A stretch of 64,000 bases of DNA from RGIG426 sp045639905 (GTDB lineage: Bacteria > Bacillota > Clostridia > Oscillospirales > Acutalibacteraceae), in assembly GCA_045639905.1 (NCBI GenBank), contig JAZUDZ010000026.1, positions 1 through 64,000 of the forward strand. The letters are read 5' to 3'. Shown piece after piece: positions 17,917 to 25,483 of this stretch. How positions within the stretch are numbered: the stretch's first letter is position 1; each line of letters opens with the position of its first letter. Under the pieces are notes generated by a model. The model did no database searches and was not told where the DNA came from. It was given only the letters and a program-made list of their open reading frames with translations. Both the position numbers and the translations under genes were made by a program.

Positions 17917-19773
17917 TTACGGGATATCCGTTGAAAGCTCGTCAACAAACAGTGTTTGTTGGTCCGGATTCTCGCACGGCTCTTCTGACGGAAGTCTGTC
18001 AAAATATATATCATGAACGCTGTGGTAAATTTCATTAAACTGACGGTTTTTTCCTTGGTGAAGTGCGGAAATATATTTGTGAGCTTGATTGGCAACTTTG
18101 GGATCGACACGGGCCACTGTAGCGACGCCGACATTCGAGCAGGTGTCGGAAATCCGTTCGATGTTGGAAAGGATATCCAAAAATCCCGTACCGGCCACGA
18201 TATTGCATTTTTCATCACGAAGGCGGGCCAGGTGGTTATCATGTAGAGCGTTTGTTAAATCGTCCATTACTTCTTCGAGCGGTTCGATTTTCCGAGCGGC
18301 TTCTACATCTCGTTTTTCAAAAGCAAGCTGTGTGTATGCCAAAATTTCATCCAGTAATTGTCGGATAACATCCAGTTCTTGTTGCGCGGTTTCGGAAAAA
18401 GCAACATTCTTTTCCTGCATCGTTTCGGCAGCTTCTGCAATGTTGACCGCATAATCGCCAAGTCGTTCAAACTCGTTTGTCAGTTTGTAATACTGGTCTA
18501 AAATACTAATATGATAATTTCCGCGAATGTGCTGGGACAGTTTTACCAAATAACTGGAAAGCTGGTCGGTGATATAATCGAGTCTCTTTTCTTCTGCTTT
18601 GATATTGTCGAGAGACTTAACATCATATTCTTTGAGCAAATTCTGAGAGGCATTAACATTATCCTTTGCAATATGAAGCATGTTGGTCAGAACATCGTAA
18701 CAACTCCGAAATGCCAAAGCCGGAGTAGAGAAAAAGGTGGGATTTAACGCTTCTATATCGGTTTGATAGGCATTAACTTCCGTATTTTCGTCCTTAATTA
18801 CTTTTTTCGCTATCTTTGAGTATACACCAACGAGTGGCAGTAAGAGAATGGCGCAAGATAAATTAAAGACCGTATTTGTGTTGGCGATTCCACCGGCAGT
18901 GAGAGGTAAATCCCAAAGAGTATCCAGTGCGCCGAACATGCGAACCACGTTTACGGCTATAACGACCAAAATGGTTTCGCTTAAGTTAAATAAGATGTTT
19001 ACCAGACCGACGCGCTTGGCATCCGGTTTTGCTCCGATAGAGCACACGATGGCCGTCGTAACGCAGTCGCCGAGATAAATACCGCAAAGGATAATGTAGA
19101 CGGCTTTAAACGTGAGTTCCTGACCTGCGCTGGAGAAGGCTTGCAAAATACCGACGGTCGCGCTGGAACTTTGGAGTATAAAGGCAACACCGGCACCGGA
19201 AAGATACCCGAGAATCGGTTTGTCACCAAGGCTTGTGAAAAGACCACCAAGGCTATCCTGGAAAGAGGAAACGGCGTCCTTCATGGCAAGAAGGCCATAG
19301 AACAAAAGACCAAAGCCGATGACAATGGTTCCGATGTTGTTTGCATTCTTAAAGGAAAAGCCCATAATAATGACAATACCTACAATCATCGCAATTGCAG
19401 AGAGTGTGTTGGGAGTAAATAGATTTAATAGAGAATCCTCATCGCTTTGTACGTCCAGCAGTCGAATGATTTGTCCCGTAACGGTTGTTCCGACGTTGGC
19501 ACCGACGATAACACCGATTGAGTTTTCAAATCGGATAATGCCCGCCGCAACCAGGCCGGATGTAATAACAATACACGCAGTGGAGGACTGGATAATTCCG
19601 GTGACAATCAACCCGAGTAAAAAAGCCTTGATAGGGTTGTTGGTGACTTTTTCCATGACCACTTTAAGGGTGCCGGATGAACTTTCTTTTAAATTATTGC
19701 TCATGATGCGCATGCCATAGAGAAACATGGCAAGACCGCCGAGCATGGCTAAAACGGAAAAGAATATATGCAT
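17917..19773 (-). CDS. Na/Pi cotransporter family protein with PhoU-like domain
   Basis: The 618-residue protein should import phosphate with sodium. The N-terminal 320 residues contain about eight membrane segments with the two inverted QSS repeats of the family (GIIQSSTACIVIT near 62 and FILQSSSATVGIL near 200). The C-terminal part from about 340 is helical and PhoU-like (DYAVNIAEAAETM, ERISDTCSNVGVATVARVD), probably coupling transport to phosphate status. The start has AAGGAA upstream. Its promoter region carries three 22-bp direct repeats. It stands alone with its own terminator. Confidence 0.93.
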   Translation of the reverse strand: MHIFFSVLAMLGGLAMFLYGMRIMSNNLKESSSGTLKVVMEKVTNNPIKAFLLGLIVTGIIQSSTACIVITSGLVAAGIIRFENSIGVIVGANVGTTVTGQIIRLLDVQSDEDSLLNLFTPNTLSAIAMIVGIVIIMGFSFKNANNIGTIVIGFGLLFYGLLAMKDAVSSFQDSLGGLFTSLGDKPILGYLSGAGVAFILQSSSATVGILQAFSSAGQELTFKAVYIILCGIYLGDCVTTAIVCSIGAKPDAKRVGLVNILFNLSETILVVIAVNVVRMFGALDTLWDLPLTAGGIANTNTVFNLSCAILLLPLVGVYSKIAKKVIKDENTEVNAYQTDIEALNPTFFSTPALAFRSCYDVLTNMLHIAKDNVNASQNLLKEYDVKSLDNIKAEEKRLDYITDQLSSYLVKLSQHIRGNYHISILDQYYKLTNEFERLGDYAVNIAEAAETMQEKNVAFSETAQQELDVIRQLLDEILAYTQLAFEKRDVEAARKIEPLEEVMDDLTNALHDNHLARLRDEKCNIVAGTGFLDILSNIERISDTCSNVGVATVARVDPKVANQAHKYISALHQGKNRQFNEIYHSVHDIYFDRLPSEEPCENPDQQTLFVDELSTDIP

Positions 19774-19808
19774 GTTTGTTTCCTTCTAGTTTGTAGGTTA
19801 TCGCAATC

Positions 19809-19874
19809 ATACTTTTACGTATAACGGATTATACTTTTACATATAACGGATTATACTTTTGCGTTTAACAAATG
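19809..19874. repeat. three tandem 22-bp direct repeats upstream of the Na/Pi cotransporter
   Basis: Copies lie at 19809-19830, 19831-19852 and 19853-19874. The first two differ at one base; the third is looser. Each holds TATAAT-like sequence on the minus strand. The period is two helical turns, so identical faces of DNA are repeated, as in operators for PhoB/PhoP-type regulators. That role is inferred from the gene downstream. Confidence 0.8.
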
Positions 19875-19911
19875 TCAAGAACATATATCCTTATAATACC
19901 GCATAAAATAA

Positions 19912-19948
19912 TTTTAGGGATTCTTTACTTAGTGAAGAATCCCTAAAA
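19912..19948 (-). terminator. terminator overlapping the end of the membrane protein gene
   Basis: A 14-bp perfect stem (19912-19925 with 19935-19948) encloses the stop codon of the gene at 19929 and is followed on the minus strand by a T-rich stretch. Confidence 0.8.
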
Positions 19949-20546
19949 ATACATCGATTGTGAGCCAAATGAGCCCTGTAAATAAACTAAGTCCACCCCC
20001 AACAACAAGGGCGATGGTCCCTTTGATGCATCGGTTTTCTTTGAGGGCCAGTGTCATTATGGTTAGTACATCCAGTACAAAGAAAAACTGACAGATTGTA
20101 GCGAGAACGCAAACGAGTGGGCTGTGTAACTGTTGACGATTGCTTTTTAAAATGGCTATTACGGAAAAGAAGCTTGATCCCAGCAGATACAAAAAGCCAA
20201 ACAGCAAGAAAATCGTCCATGCGGGTGTGGGGCCGATTGGGGATGCAGACGAACCGTTCGTTTTAAAATTGGAAAGTAAAAGAGATAAACTTCCGATTCC
20301 GTAAAACGGAACCATGAGATATTTCATTAAAACGGCATGACATAAAAGGTGCTCTTCTGATGCTGAAGATATTTTTCCCGCCGTCAAAACGATGCGCAAT
20401 ACCGCAAACAGAACCGGAACACAGAAAAGAAGAAGCCGTATGTTCACCGGAAGAACCGTTAGCGTTTGACCGAGAACTGCTGCCAGATAGCATAAAACTG
20501 CATACAGGATAGAGAAAATATATGTTTTGTTGGATGGTGTAATCAT
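19929..20546 (-). CDS. six-helix integral membrane protein of unknown function
   Basis: I do not recognise this 205-residue protein. It has six predicted membrane segments joined by short loops, with one polar loop around the middle (NFKTNGSSASPIGPTP). I use the ATG at 20546 (MITPSNKTY), because the extra residues of the longer frame up to 20642 are polar and overlap the tRNA terminator region. The ribosome site is weak (GTGGA). No cysteine motifs, charged membrane residues or binding motifs are evident. It lies alone between the phosphate transporter and two tRNA-Ser genes and may be read through from the tRNA promoter. Confidence 0.65.
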   Translation of the reverse strand: MITPSNKTYIFSILYAVLCYLAAVLGQTLTVLPVNIRLLLFCVPVLFAVLRIVLTAGKISSASEEHLLCHAVLMKYLMVPFYGIGSLSLLLSNFKTNGSSASPIGPTPAWTIFLLFGFLYLLGSSFFSVIAILKSNRQQLHSPLVCVLATICQFFFVLDVLTIMTLALKENRCIKGTIALVVGGGLSLFTGLIWLTIDVFLGILH

Positions 20547-20640
20547 ATGTTCCACGACCTTTCGTATTTCATATACGGATTTTGAAAATTTGCAGTTTGA
20601 TGGTAAACGCCAATTTTTTGCGGTGTTTCTTCTAAAAAAC

Positions 20641-20679
20641 AAAGGACTTATATTTGATATCTCAAAATATAAGTCCTTT
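20641..20679 (-). terminator. terminator of the tRNA-Ser pair
   Basis: A 15-bp perfect stem (20641-20655 with 20665-20679) directly follows tRNA-Ser(GCT) on the minus strand and ends in a T run. Confidence 0.88.
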
Positions 20680-20683
20680 ATAT

Positions 20684-20774
20684 TGGCGGAGAAGGGGAGA
20701 CTCGAACTCCCGCGCCGGTTACCCGACCTACGCCCTTAGCAGGGGCGCCTCGTCACCAACTTGAGTACTTCTCC
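20684..20774 (-). tRNA. tRNA-Ser (anticodon GCT)
   Basis: The 91-base class II tRNA has acceptor stem GGAGAAG/CTTCTCC, anticodon stem CGCCC/GGGCG with loop CTGCTAA (anticodon GCT), a long variable arm and encoded CCA. It reads AGC and AGU. Confidence 0.96.
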
Positions 20775-20823
20775 ATACTGTTTGTTGCCGCCGTCTGTTA
20801 GCGCTATTCAATTAGGGAAAGGA

Positions 20824-20911
20824 TGGCGGAGAGGAAGGGATTCGAACCCTTGGCTCTACTCGAGTCACTAGTTTTCAAGACTAGCTCCTTAAACCGCTCG
20901 GACACCTCTCC
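20824..20911 (-). tRNA. tRNA-Ser (anticodon TGA)
   Basis: The 88-base class II tRNA has acceptor stem GGAGAGG/CCTCTCC, anticodon stem CTAGT/ACTAG with loop CTTGAAA (anticodon TGA), a long variable arm and encoded CCA. It reads UCA and other UCN codons. It is 49 bases upstream of tRNA-Ser(GCT) on the same transcript. Confidence 0.96.
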
Positions 20912-20924
20912 GTGTGCGTTTGTT

Positions 20925-20953
20925 ATCATATCATTTCAGTGATGGAATGTCAA
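20925..20953 (-). promoter_or_regulatory. promoter of the tRNA-Ser pair
   Basis: On the minus strand a perfect TTGACA (20948-20953) and TATGAT (20925-20930) are 17 bases apart and end 14 bases from the first tRNA. Confidence 0.85.
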
Positions 20954-21215
20954 CAGGAAAATGATACTTTTACGTGCAAATTATATGCATAAAATGAGCG
21001 TAATATTTATGAAAATTTGACCGAATTTATCACTTGACTTTTTGCAATATTACAGTTTGTAATAAATTAGTTTTCCACCGTTTTTGGTGGAAAACTCTGT
21101 GGGAAATGTGGAATAACCCCATTATTTTGCCATTTTTTGCATCAATTTGTTTGTGTTTCCACAGTTGTGAGTGTGGAAAATATTCACATGATTATTACAA
21201 AAGGTGTAATAAACT
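20954..21215. other. gene-free stretch with a cluster of DnaA-box-like 9-mers
   Basis: No gene is visible here. The A/T-rich stretch holds a perfect hairpin (GTTTTCCACC 21070-21079 with GGTGGAAAAC 21086-21095), and several 9-mers close to the DnaA box TTATNCACA: 21098-21106, 21107-21115, 21155-21163 and 21172-21180 (TTTTCCACA on the minus strand). The segment 21172-21204 also resembles the left end of the TnpB element at 1384-1418. The hairpin could be the terminator of the DUF6062 operon. Confidence 0.5.
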
Positions 21216-21908
21216 TTACTTGCTGTTTGGTATATTTCCTGTCAGAAAATGCACCGAGCGTTCAAGGGAATCTTTCGAGTTTCCCCAATCGGCATTTTCG
21301 CCGGTGTTGCGGTAGTCAAACATCTTGCAAAAATGACTGACATCTTCCTGTAAAGTGTCCAGTGTCTTTTTGGAGAGAGAAGCGGCTTCGCCGCAAAATT
21401 CATCTTTCCAGCGACGACTCATTGTTTTGGAGGCAGCGTCTGTTAAATCGGCGAAATGATGTAGGCAAAGGGTTTCCTGTTCCGCAAATAAGTGACGAAA
21501 ATCGTAGTCTCTTTCCCAGGTGACGCATATATTTCGGAGCATCTGTTCCATATTGGTTTCGATTTGGTTGCAAATAAAACAGGTTTCCAATGCCTCTTTC
21601 GCTGCTTTTCCTTTTTTGATGTTATCTTTGGGGAGACCTTTAAAGACTCGCTTTTCAATGGATGCCAGGTGGCTTTCCATCATCAGCGCCACACTTAAGC
21701 GATTTCGTTTATTCAGCATTTTTTCAAAATGGTGAAAACAAAAGCCTTGCTTGTTGGTTTCAATTCGAACGTCCGGTTCCATCATGGCTGCACCTGTTAT
21801 ATAGTCTACGGTACGCTCTTCCAGCATTGCATAAAGACGGCAGATAGGGCAGCCGTCTTTTGGTTCAAATATTTCTTCCAGAGGAATGGTTGTTAAATCG
21901 CTACGCAT
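21216..21908 (-). CDS. DUF6062 family protein with paired Cys/His motifs
   Basis: The 230-residue soluble protein matches DUF6062, found in Clostridia and of unknown function. Four evenly arranged metal-ligand-like motifs are seen: CPIC (Cys20, Cys23), GFCFHH (57-60), CFIC (Cys110, Cys113) and LCLHH (148-151). The two halves look like a duplicated module of CxxC followed by C-x-H, which suggests two metal or cluster sites; this is my inference. The middle segment EPDVRIETNKQGFC is characteristic. It follows the O-antigen-ligase-like gene by 13 bases and has a good AAGGAG site. Confidence 0.82.
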   Translation of the reverse strand: MRSDLTTIPLEEIFEPKDGCPICRLYAMLEERTVDYITGAAMMEPDVRIETNKQGFCFHHFEKMLNKRNRLSVALMMESHLASIEKRVFKGLPKDNIKKGKAAKEALETCFICNQIETNMEQMLRNICVTWERDYDFRHLFAEQETLCLHHFADLTDAASKTMSRRWKDEFCGEAASLSKKTLDTLQEDVSHFCKMFDYRNTGENADWGNSKDSLERSVHFLTGNIPNSK

Positions 21909-21921
21909 GAAAATGTTCTCC

Positions 21922-23211
21922 TTACTGTAACTGGGATAAACGGGGATCGGGACTGAATCGCTCTACGGTATCGCATAATGCAATGATCAGGAAAAACGCT
22001 CCGACCAGTTTCGGGGTAAAGAGCGGGTAGTCCATTGTGCCGAATAAAAGCAGTGCACATAGAGATGCGGCGCAGGCAAAATTGTAGCATTTTCCCGCTT
22101 TGTAAATAAACAGGAAACGAATGTGATGATAGGTGGCTCGAACGGCACACAAAAGGAAGCAGAACAGTGAGATTATACCGCCCTCCAAAAGAAGCTCTAA
22201 GTATAAGCTGTGGGCGTGTGTGATTCTCGGCATCTGAATGGATTCCATAAAAGTATGAATAGAGCCGGTGCCCGCACCGTATCCGAAAATGGGTCTTTGG
22301 AGAATGGCATCCCAAACGGAACCCCAAATTTTTATGCGTTCGTTGATGGAACTGTCACTGGCATTTAAGGTTCCCATTCGGGCAGAGAACACATTCGGCA
22401 AAACCAAAATCATGGCTGCAAACAAAAGGAAGGCACCAAGATGAAACAGATAAACCTTCCTTTTCAAATAAGAAGGATTAAAGATAAAAATGGATACGAG
22501 TATGGCTAAAATGCAAATATAGCTGGCTCTGGAGAAGGTAAATAATATACTGAACAGTCCGAGGACCAAAGCACAGATACAAAACGGGGTGGTGTACTGC
22601 TTTTTGGAACGCATAATGGCTGCTGCCACAAAGGGGAAGAGAACCACCATATATTCCGCAAACATATTGGGGTTTGATGATGTTCCGCTGATGCGACCGG
22701 CATAGGAATCCAAGTGAATATCAACAGGAGAAAGCTTATACACAAATTGATCCAGTCCATGCCAAAGCTGAAGAGCGGATCGGTCCCATCCGAAGAGTGT
22801 GGAACCGAAATACTGAATGCATCCGATAAGGCCCATAAGACCGAATACGGCACTCAGCAATACGAGAAACTGAAAAATACGACGTCTGGATTTGAGAATG
22901 GTTGTCAGTGAAATGTATAAGCAAAACATAAGAACCCACATGCAAAAGGTGGCTAAAGTTGAGAGGCGATTGTGGGAATAAAAGACGGAAAAGAACATGC
23001 ACAAGATATAAATCCAAATCAGTTTTCCATTTATACCGACATGGAGTGCTTCACCGCTCTTGCTGGCATCTTTATAGGCGAATACCAAACTGAGAATAGC
23101 AAGCGGCGGAGCGCAGTATTCCGGAAAAAAGAATATGCCGAGAATACACAAAGCCGAATAGGTCCAGGGTAATTCTAGCAAATTACGCAAGGACGCCAAT
23201 GCTTGTTTCAT
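21922..23211 (-). CDS. O-antigen ligase family (Wzy_C) membrane protein
   Basis: This 429-residue protein has about eleven membrane segments and a large outer loop in the last third. The loop has FGYGAGTG near 307 and THAHSLYLELLLEGG near 332, typical of the O-antigen ligase / polymerase family, which transfers or polymerises lipid-linked glycans outside the membrane. A Gram-positive cell has no lipopolysaccharide, so it probably acts on a capsular, wall-linked or protein-linked glycan. No glycosyltransferase genes lie beside it. The ATG has GGAGG upstream. It is first in a two-gene unit with the DUF6062 gene. Confidence 0.85.
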   Translation of the reverse strand: MKQALASLRNLLELPWTYSALCILGIFFFPEYCAPPLAILSLVFAYKDASKSGEALHVGINGKLIWIYILCMFFSVFYSHNRLSTLATFCMWVLMFCLYISLTTILKSRRRIFQFLVLLSAVFGLMGLIGCIQYFGSTLFGWDRSALQLWHGLDQFVYKLSPVDIHLDSYAGRISGTSSNPNMFAEYMVVLFPFVAAAIMRSKKQYTTPFCICALVLGLFSILFTFSRASYICILAILVSIFIFNPSYLKRKVYLFHLGAFLLFAAMILVLPNVFSARMGTLNASDSSINERIKIWGSVWDAILQRPIFGYGAGTGSIHTFMESIQMPRITHAHSLYLELLLEGGIISLFCFLLCAVRATYHHIRFLFIYKAGKCYNFACAASLCALLLFGTMDYPLFTPKLVGAFFLIIALCDTVERFSPDPRLSQLQ

Positions 23212-23316
23212 GGTTTCGCCTCCAATCCTGTAAATTTCTCAAATTACTATACCACAGACATCAGCATTTTAGCAAGGTAACATTAAAATATTTTTCTATA
23301 TATAAAGAAAAAATAC

Positions 23317-23345
23317 TTGCTTTAATGGTTTTGTTGTGGTATATT
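23317..23345 (+). promoter_or_regulatory. promoter of rpsB-tsf
   Basis: TTGCTT (23317-23322) and TATATT (23340-23345), with 17 bases between, lie about 108 bases upstream of the rpsB start. Confidence 0.7.
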
Positions 23346-23360
23346 GATTCGGACATCGCA

Positions 23361-23423
23361 CGTAAAATCATAAAGATTGGTTGGTGCTACTTATGTTTCG
23401 GTAGTGGCCGGTCTGATTTTACG
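23361..23423 (+). promoter_or_regulatory. structured leader of rpsB, candidate S2 autoregulatory RNA
   Basis: A perfect 10-bp stem (23361-23370 with 23414-23423) closes a 63-base domain. An inner helix pairs GCTAC at 23386-23390 with GTAGT at 23401-23405, with further G-C and G-U pairs below it. The domain ends about 13 bases before the AAGGAGG of rpsB (23437-23443). Such leaders are often bound by the ribosomal protein they precede; S2 is the obvious ligand, by inference. Confidence 0.55.
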
Positions 23424-23452
23424 GAGGAAAAAAACCAAGGAGGATATTTATT

Positions 23453-24199
23453 ATGTCAGTCGTATCTATGAAACAATTGCTTGAAGCCGGTGTTCATTTC
23501 GGACACCAAACCCGTCGTTGGAATCCTAAAATGGCTCCGTACATTTTTACCGAGCGTAACGGGATTTACATCATCGACTTGCAGAAAACCGTAGGCAAAT
23601 TGGAAGAGGCCTACAACTTTATTCGTGAAACTTCCGCTAACGGCGGCAACATCCTGTTTGTCGGTACCAAAAAACAGGCTCAGGATTCCGTTCGTGAGGA
23701 AGCCGAACGTGCCGGTGCATACTATGTCAACGCCCGTTGGCTTGGTGGTATGCTTACCAACTTCCGCACCATCCGTAGCCGTGTTGCTCGTTTGAAACAG
23801 CTCACCGGTATGAAAGAGGATGGTACTTTCGATCTTCTTCCGAAGAAAGAGGTTATCAAACACGAACTCGAAATTGAGAAACTTGAGAAGTTCCTCGGCG
23901 GTATCAAAGACATGGAGAAACGTCCGGCCGCTTTGTTCATCGTTGATCCTCGCAAAGAGAAAATTGCTGTTTCCGAAGCTAAGAAACTCGGTATTCCGGT
24001 TGTTGCCATTGTTGATACCAACTGCGATCCGGAAGATGCCGATTACGTAATTCCTGGTAACGACGACGCCATCCGTGCTGTCAAATTGATTGCCGGTGCC
24101 ATGGCTGATGCCATCATCGAAGGTCGTCAGGGTGTGGACGCTGTTGCTGAAGAGCCTGCCGTCGATGCCGAAGCTGCTTCCGAAGAAGCCGCTGAATAA
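23453..24199 (+). CDS. rpsB: 30S ribosomal protein S2
   Basis: S2 binds the 30S subunit near the mRNA exit and helps S1 or mRNA docking. The 248-residue protein has the standard start [23 protein letters not shown] and the segment [33 protein letters not shown]. The C-terminal 20 residues are an acidic Ala/Glu tail. AAGGAGG lies 9 bases before the ATG. It is followed by tsf after 19 bases, the normal arrangement. Codon bias is extreme, as expected. Confidence 0.99.
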   Translation: MSVVSMKQLLEAGVHFGHQTRRWNPKMAPYIFTERNGIYIIDLQKTVGKLEEAYNFIRETSANGGNILFVGTKKQAQDSVREEAERAGAYYVNARWLGGMLTNFRTIRSRVARLKQLTGMKEDGTFDLLPKKEVIKHELEIEKLEKFLGGIKDMEKRPAALFIVDPRKEKIAVSEAKKLGIPVVAIVDTNCDPEDADYVIPGNDDAIRAVKLIAGAMADAIIEGRQGVDAVAEEPAVDAEAASEEAAE

Positions 24200-24218
24200 T
24201 TCAAGGAGGATATAGATT

Positions 24219-25316
24219 ATGGCATATACTGCAAAAGATGTTGCCTCGCTGCGTGAGAGAACCGGCGTTGGCATGATGGATTGCAAAAAAGCTTTGGCGG
24301 AAGCCGATGGCGATATGGACAAGGCTGTTGAAATCCTTCGTGAAAAAGGTCTTGCTTCTGCTGCCAAAAAGGCCAGTCGCGTCGCTGCAGAAGGTGTTGT
24401 TGTTGCTTACTATGACGAAGCCGCTCAGGTTGCCGCTATGGTTGAAGTGAACTGCGAAACCGACTTTGTTGCTCAGAATGAGAGTTTTGTTGCTCTTGCT
24501 AATAAAATCGCAAAAACCGTTGCCGAAAAAGATCCGGCTGATGTGGATGCTCTCTTGAAAGAAACCATCAGCGACGGAAATGGTACGGTTGAAGAAGCCG
24601 TTCAGGAACTTTTCCTGACCATCCGTGAAAACATGAAAGTGCGCCGTTTTGTCCGTGTGACCGGTAAAGTTGCTTCCTATGTGCACGGCGGTGGTAAAGT
24701 CGGTGTTTTGGTTGCGTTTGATTCCGATGCCGCTTTTGGTGATGAATTCAAAGCCATGGGCAAAAACGTTGCCATGCAGATTTCCGCCATGAGTCCGGAA
24801 TTCCTCAGCAAAGACGATATTTCTGCTGACGAACTCGCCAAAATGAAATCCATTATCGTTGAGAGTTCTTTGAACAAACCGGATACACTTCCGAAACCGA
24901 TTCTTAACGCTTTGATTGCCAAAGCTTGCTCTGAAAAGGTTTGGAGCGATGCTGATATTGCTGCATACGAAGAGCAGAAAAACAACAAGTTCCTCTTCAA
25001 TTTCCTCTCCAAAGAAGCCGTGGCTTCTCTTGCAGAGCTTGCCGTTGCCGAAAGAGATTCTTTTGTTAATGACAAAATCTTCTCCGGTGCTGTTGACGGA
25101 CGTTTGAAGAAACAGCTCAAAGAAGTTTGCCTCCTTGAGCAGGGCTTTGTTCGTTCCGATTTGTTTGACGGTAACGTCGCCGGTTATGTTGCTGATGTTG
25201 CCAAAAAACTCGGTACCACCATTACACCGGTTTCCTTCGTTCGCTTCGAAAAAGGCGAAGGTATTGAGAAAAAAGTGGATGACTTCGCAGCCGAAGTTGC
25301 CAGCATGATCAAATAA
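24219..25316 (+). CDS. tsf: elongation factor Ts, with an enlarged middle region
   Basis: EF-Ts exchanges GDP for GTP on EF-Tu. The N-terminal UBA-like domain (VASLRERTGVGMMDCKKAL, residues 8-26) and the TDFV motif (81-84) are intact, and the C-terminus contains RLKKQLKEVCLLEQGFV. The protein has 365 residues, while most bacterial EF-Ts have about 280-310. The extra 55-60 residues lie between about 215 and 290, just before GRLKKQLKEV, and are rich in Ala, Glu and Lys. The reading frame and codon bias continue unchanged through it, so it is a real insertion. Confidence 0.97.
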   Translation: MAYTAKDVASLRERTGVGMMDCKKALAEADGDMDKAVEILREKGLASAAKKASRVAAEGVVVAYYDEAAQVAAMVEVNCETDFVAQNESFVALANKIAKTVAEKDPADVDALLKETISDGNGTVEEAVQELFLTIRENMKVRRFVRVTGKVASYVHGGGKVGVLVAFDSDAAFGDEFKAMGKNVAMQISAMSPEFLSKDDISADELAKMKSIIVESSLNKPDTLPKPILNALIAKACSEKVWSDADIAAYEEQKNNKFLFNFLSKEAVASLAELAVAERDSFVNDKIFSGAVDGRLKKQLKEVCLLEQGFVRSDLFDGNVAGYVADVAKKLGTTITPVSFVRFEKGEGIEKKVDDFAAEVASMIK

Positions 25317-25334
25317 GATCAAGTTAATTTGTTT

Positions 25335-25370
25335 CGTGCCGGATTCTATTGAGAATCCGGCACGTTTTTT
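25335..25370 (+). terminator. terminator of rpsB-tsf
   Basis: A 13-bp perfect, GC-rich stem (25335-25347 with 25352-25364) and a 4-base loop are followed by six T. Confidence 0.95.
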
Positions 25371-25415
25371 CTTTCAATAATTTGCAAGATTTTGTGGTAT
25401 ATTAAAAATGTTCAG

Positions 25416-25443
25416 TTGAAAAACACAATATATATGGTATAAT
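25416..25443 (+). promoter_or_regulatory. promoter of the miaB operon
   Basis: TTGAAA (25416-25421) and TATAAT (25438-25443) are 16 bases apart, and TGG precedes the -10 as an extended element. Confidence 0.75.
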
Positions 25444-25483
25444 ATATTAATAATGCGCATAATATTTATTAGGAGGGAGAATC

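Noticed and set aside
19809..19874. CRISPR array
   Set aside because: The units are directly adjacent without spacers and no cas gene is in the window.
20954..21215. Chromosomal origin (oriC)
   Set aside because: dnaA, dnaN and rpmH are not nearby and there is no clear unwinding element; only DnaA-box-like 9-mers are seen.
24201..25322. Long minus-strand open frame opposite tsf (and another opposite rpsB)
   Set aside because: Both mirror strongly codon-biased ribosomal genes, which leave antisense frames open; the sequences are Phe/Asn-rich and unlike real proteins.
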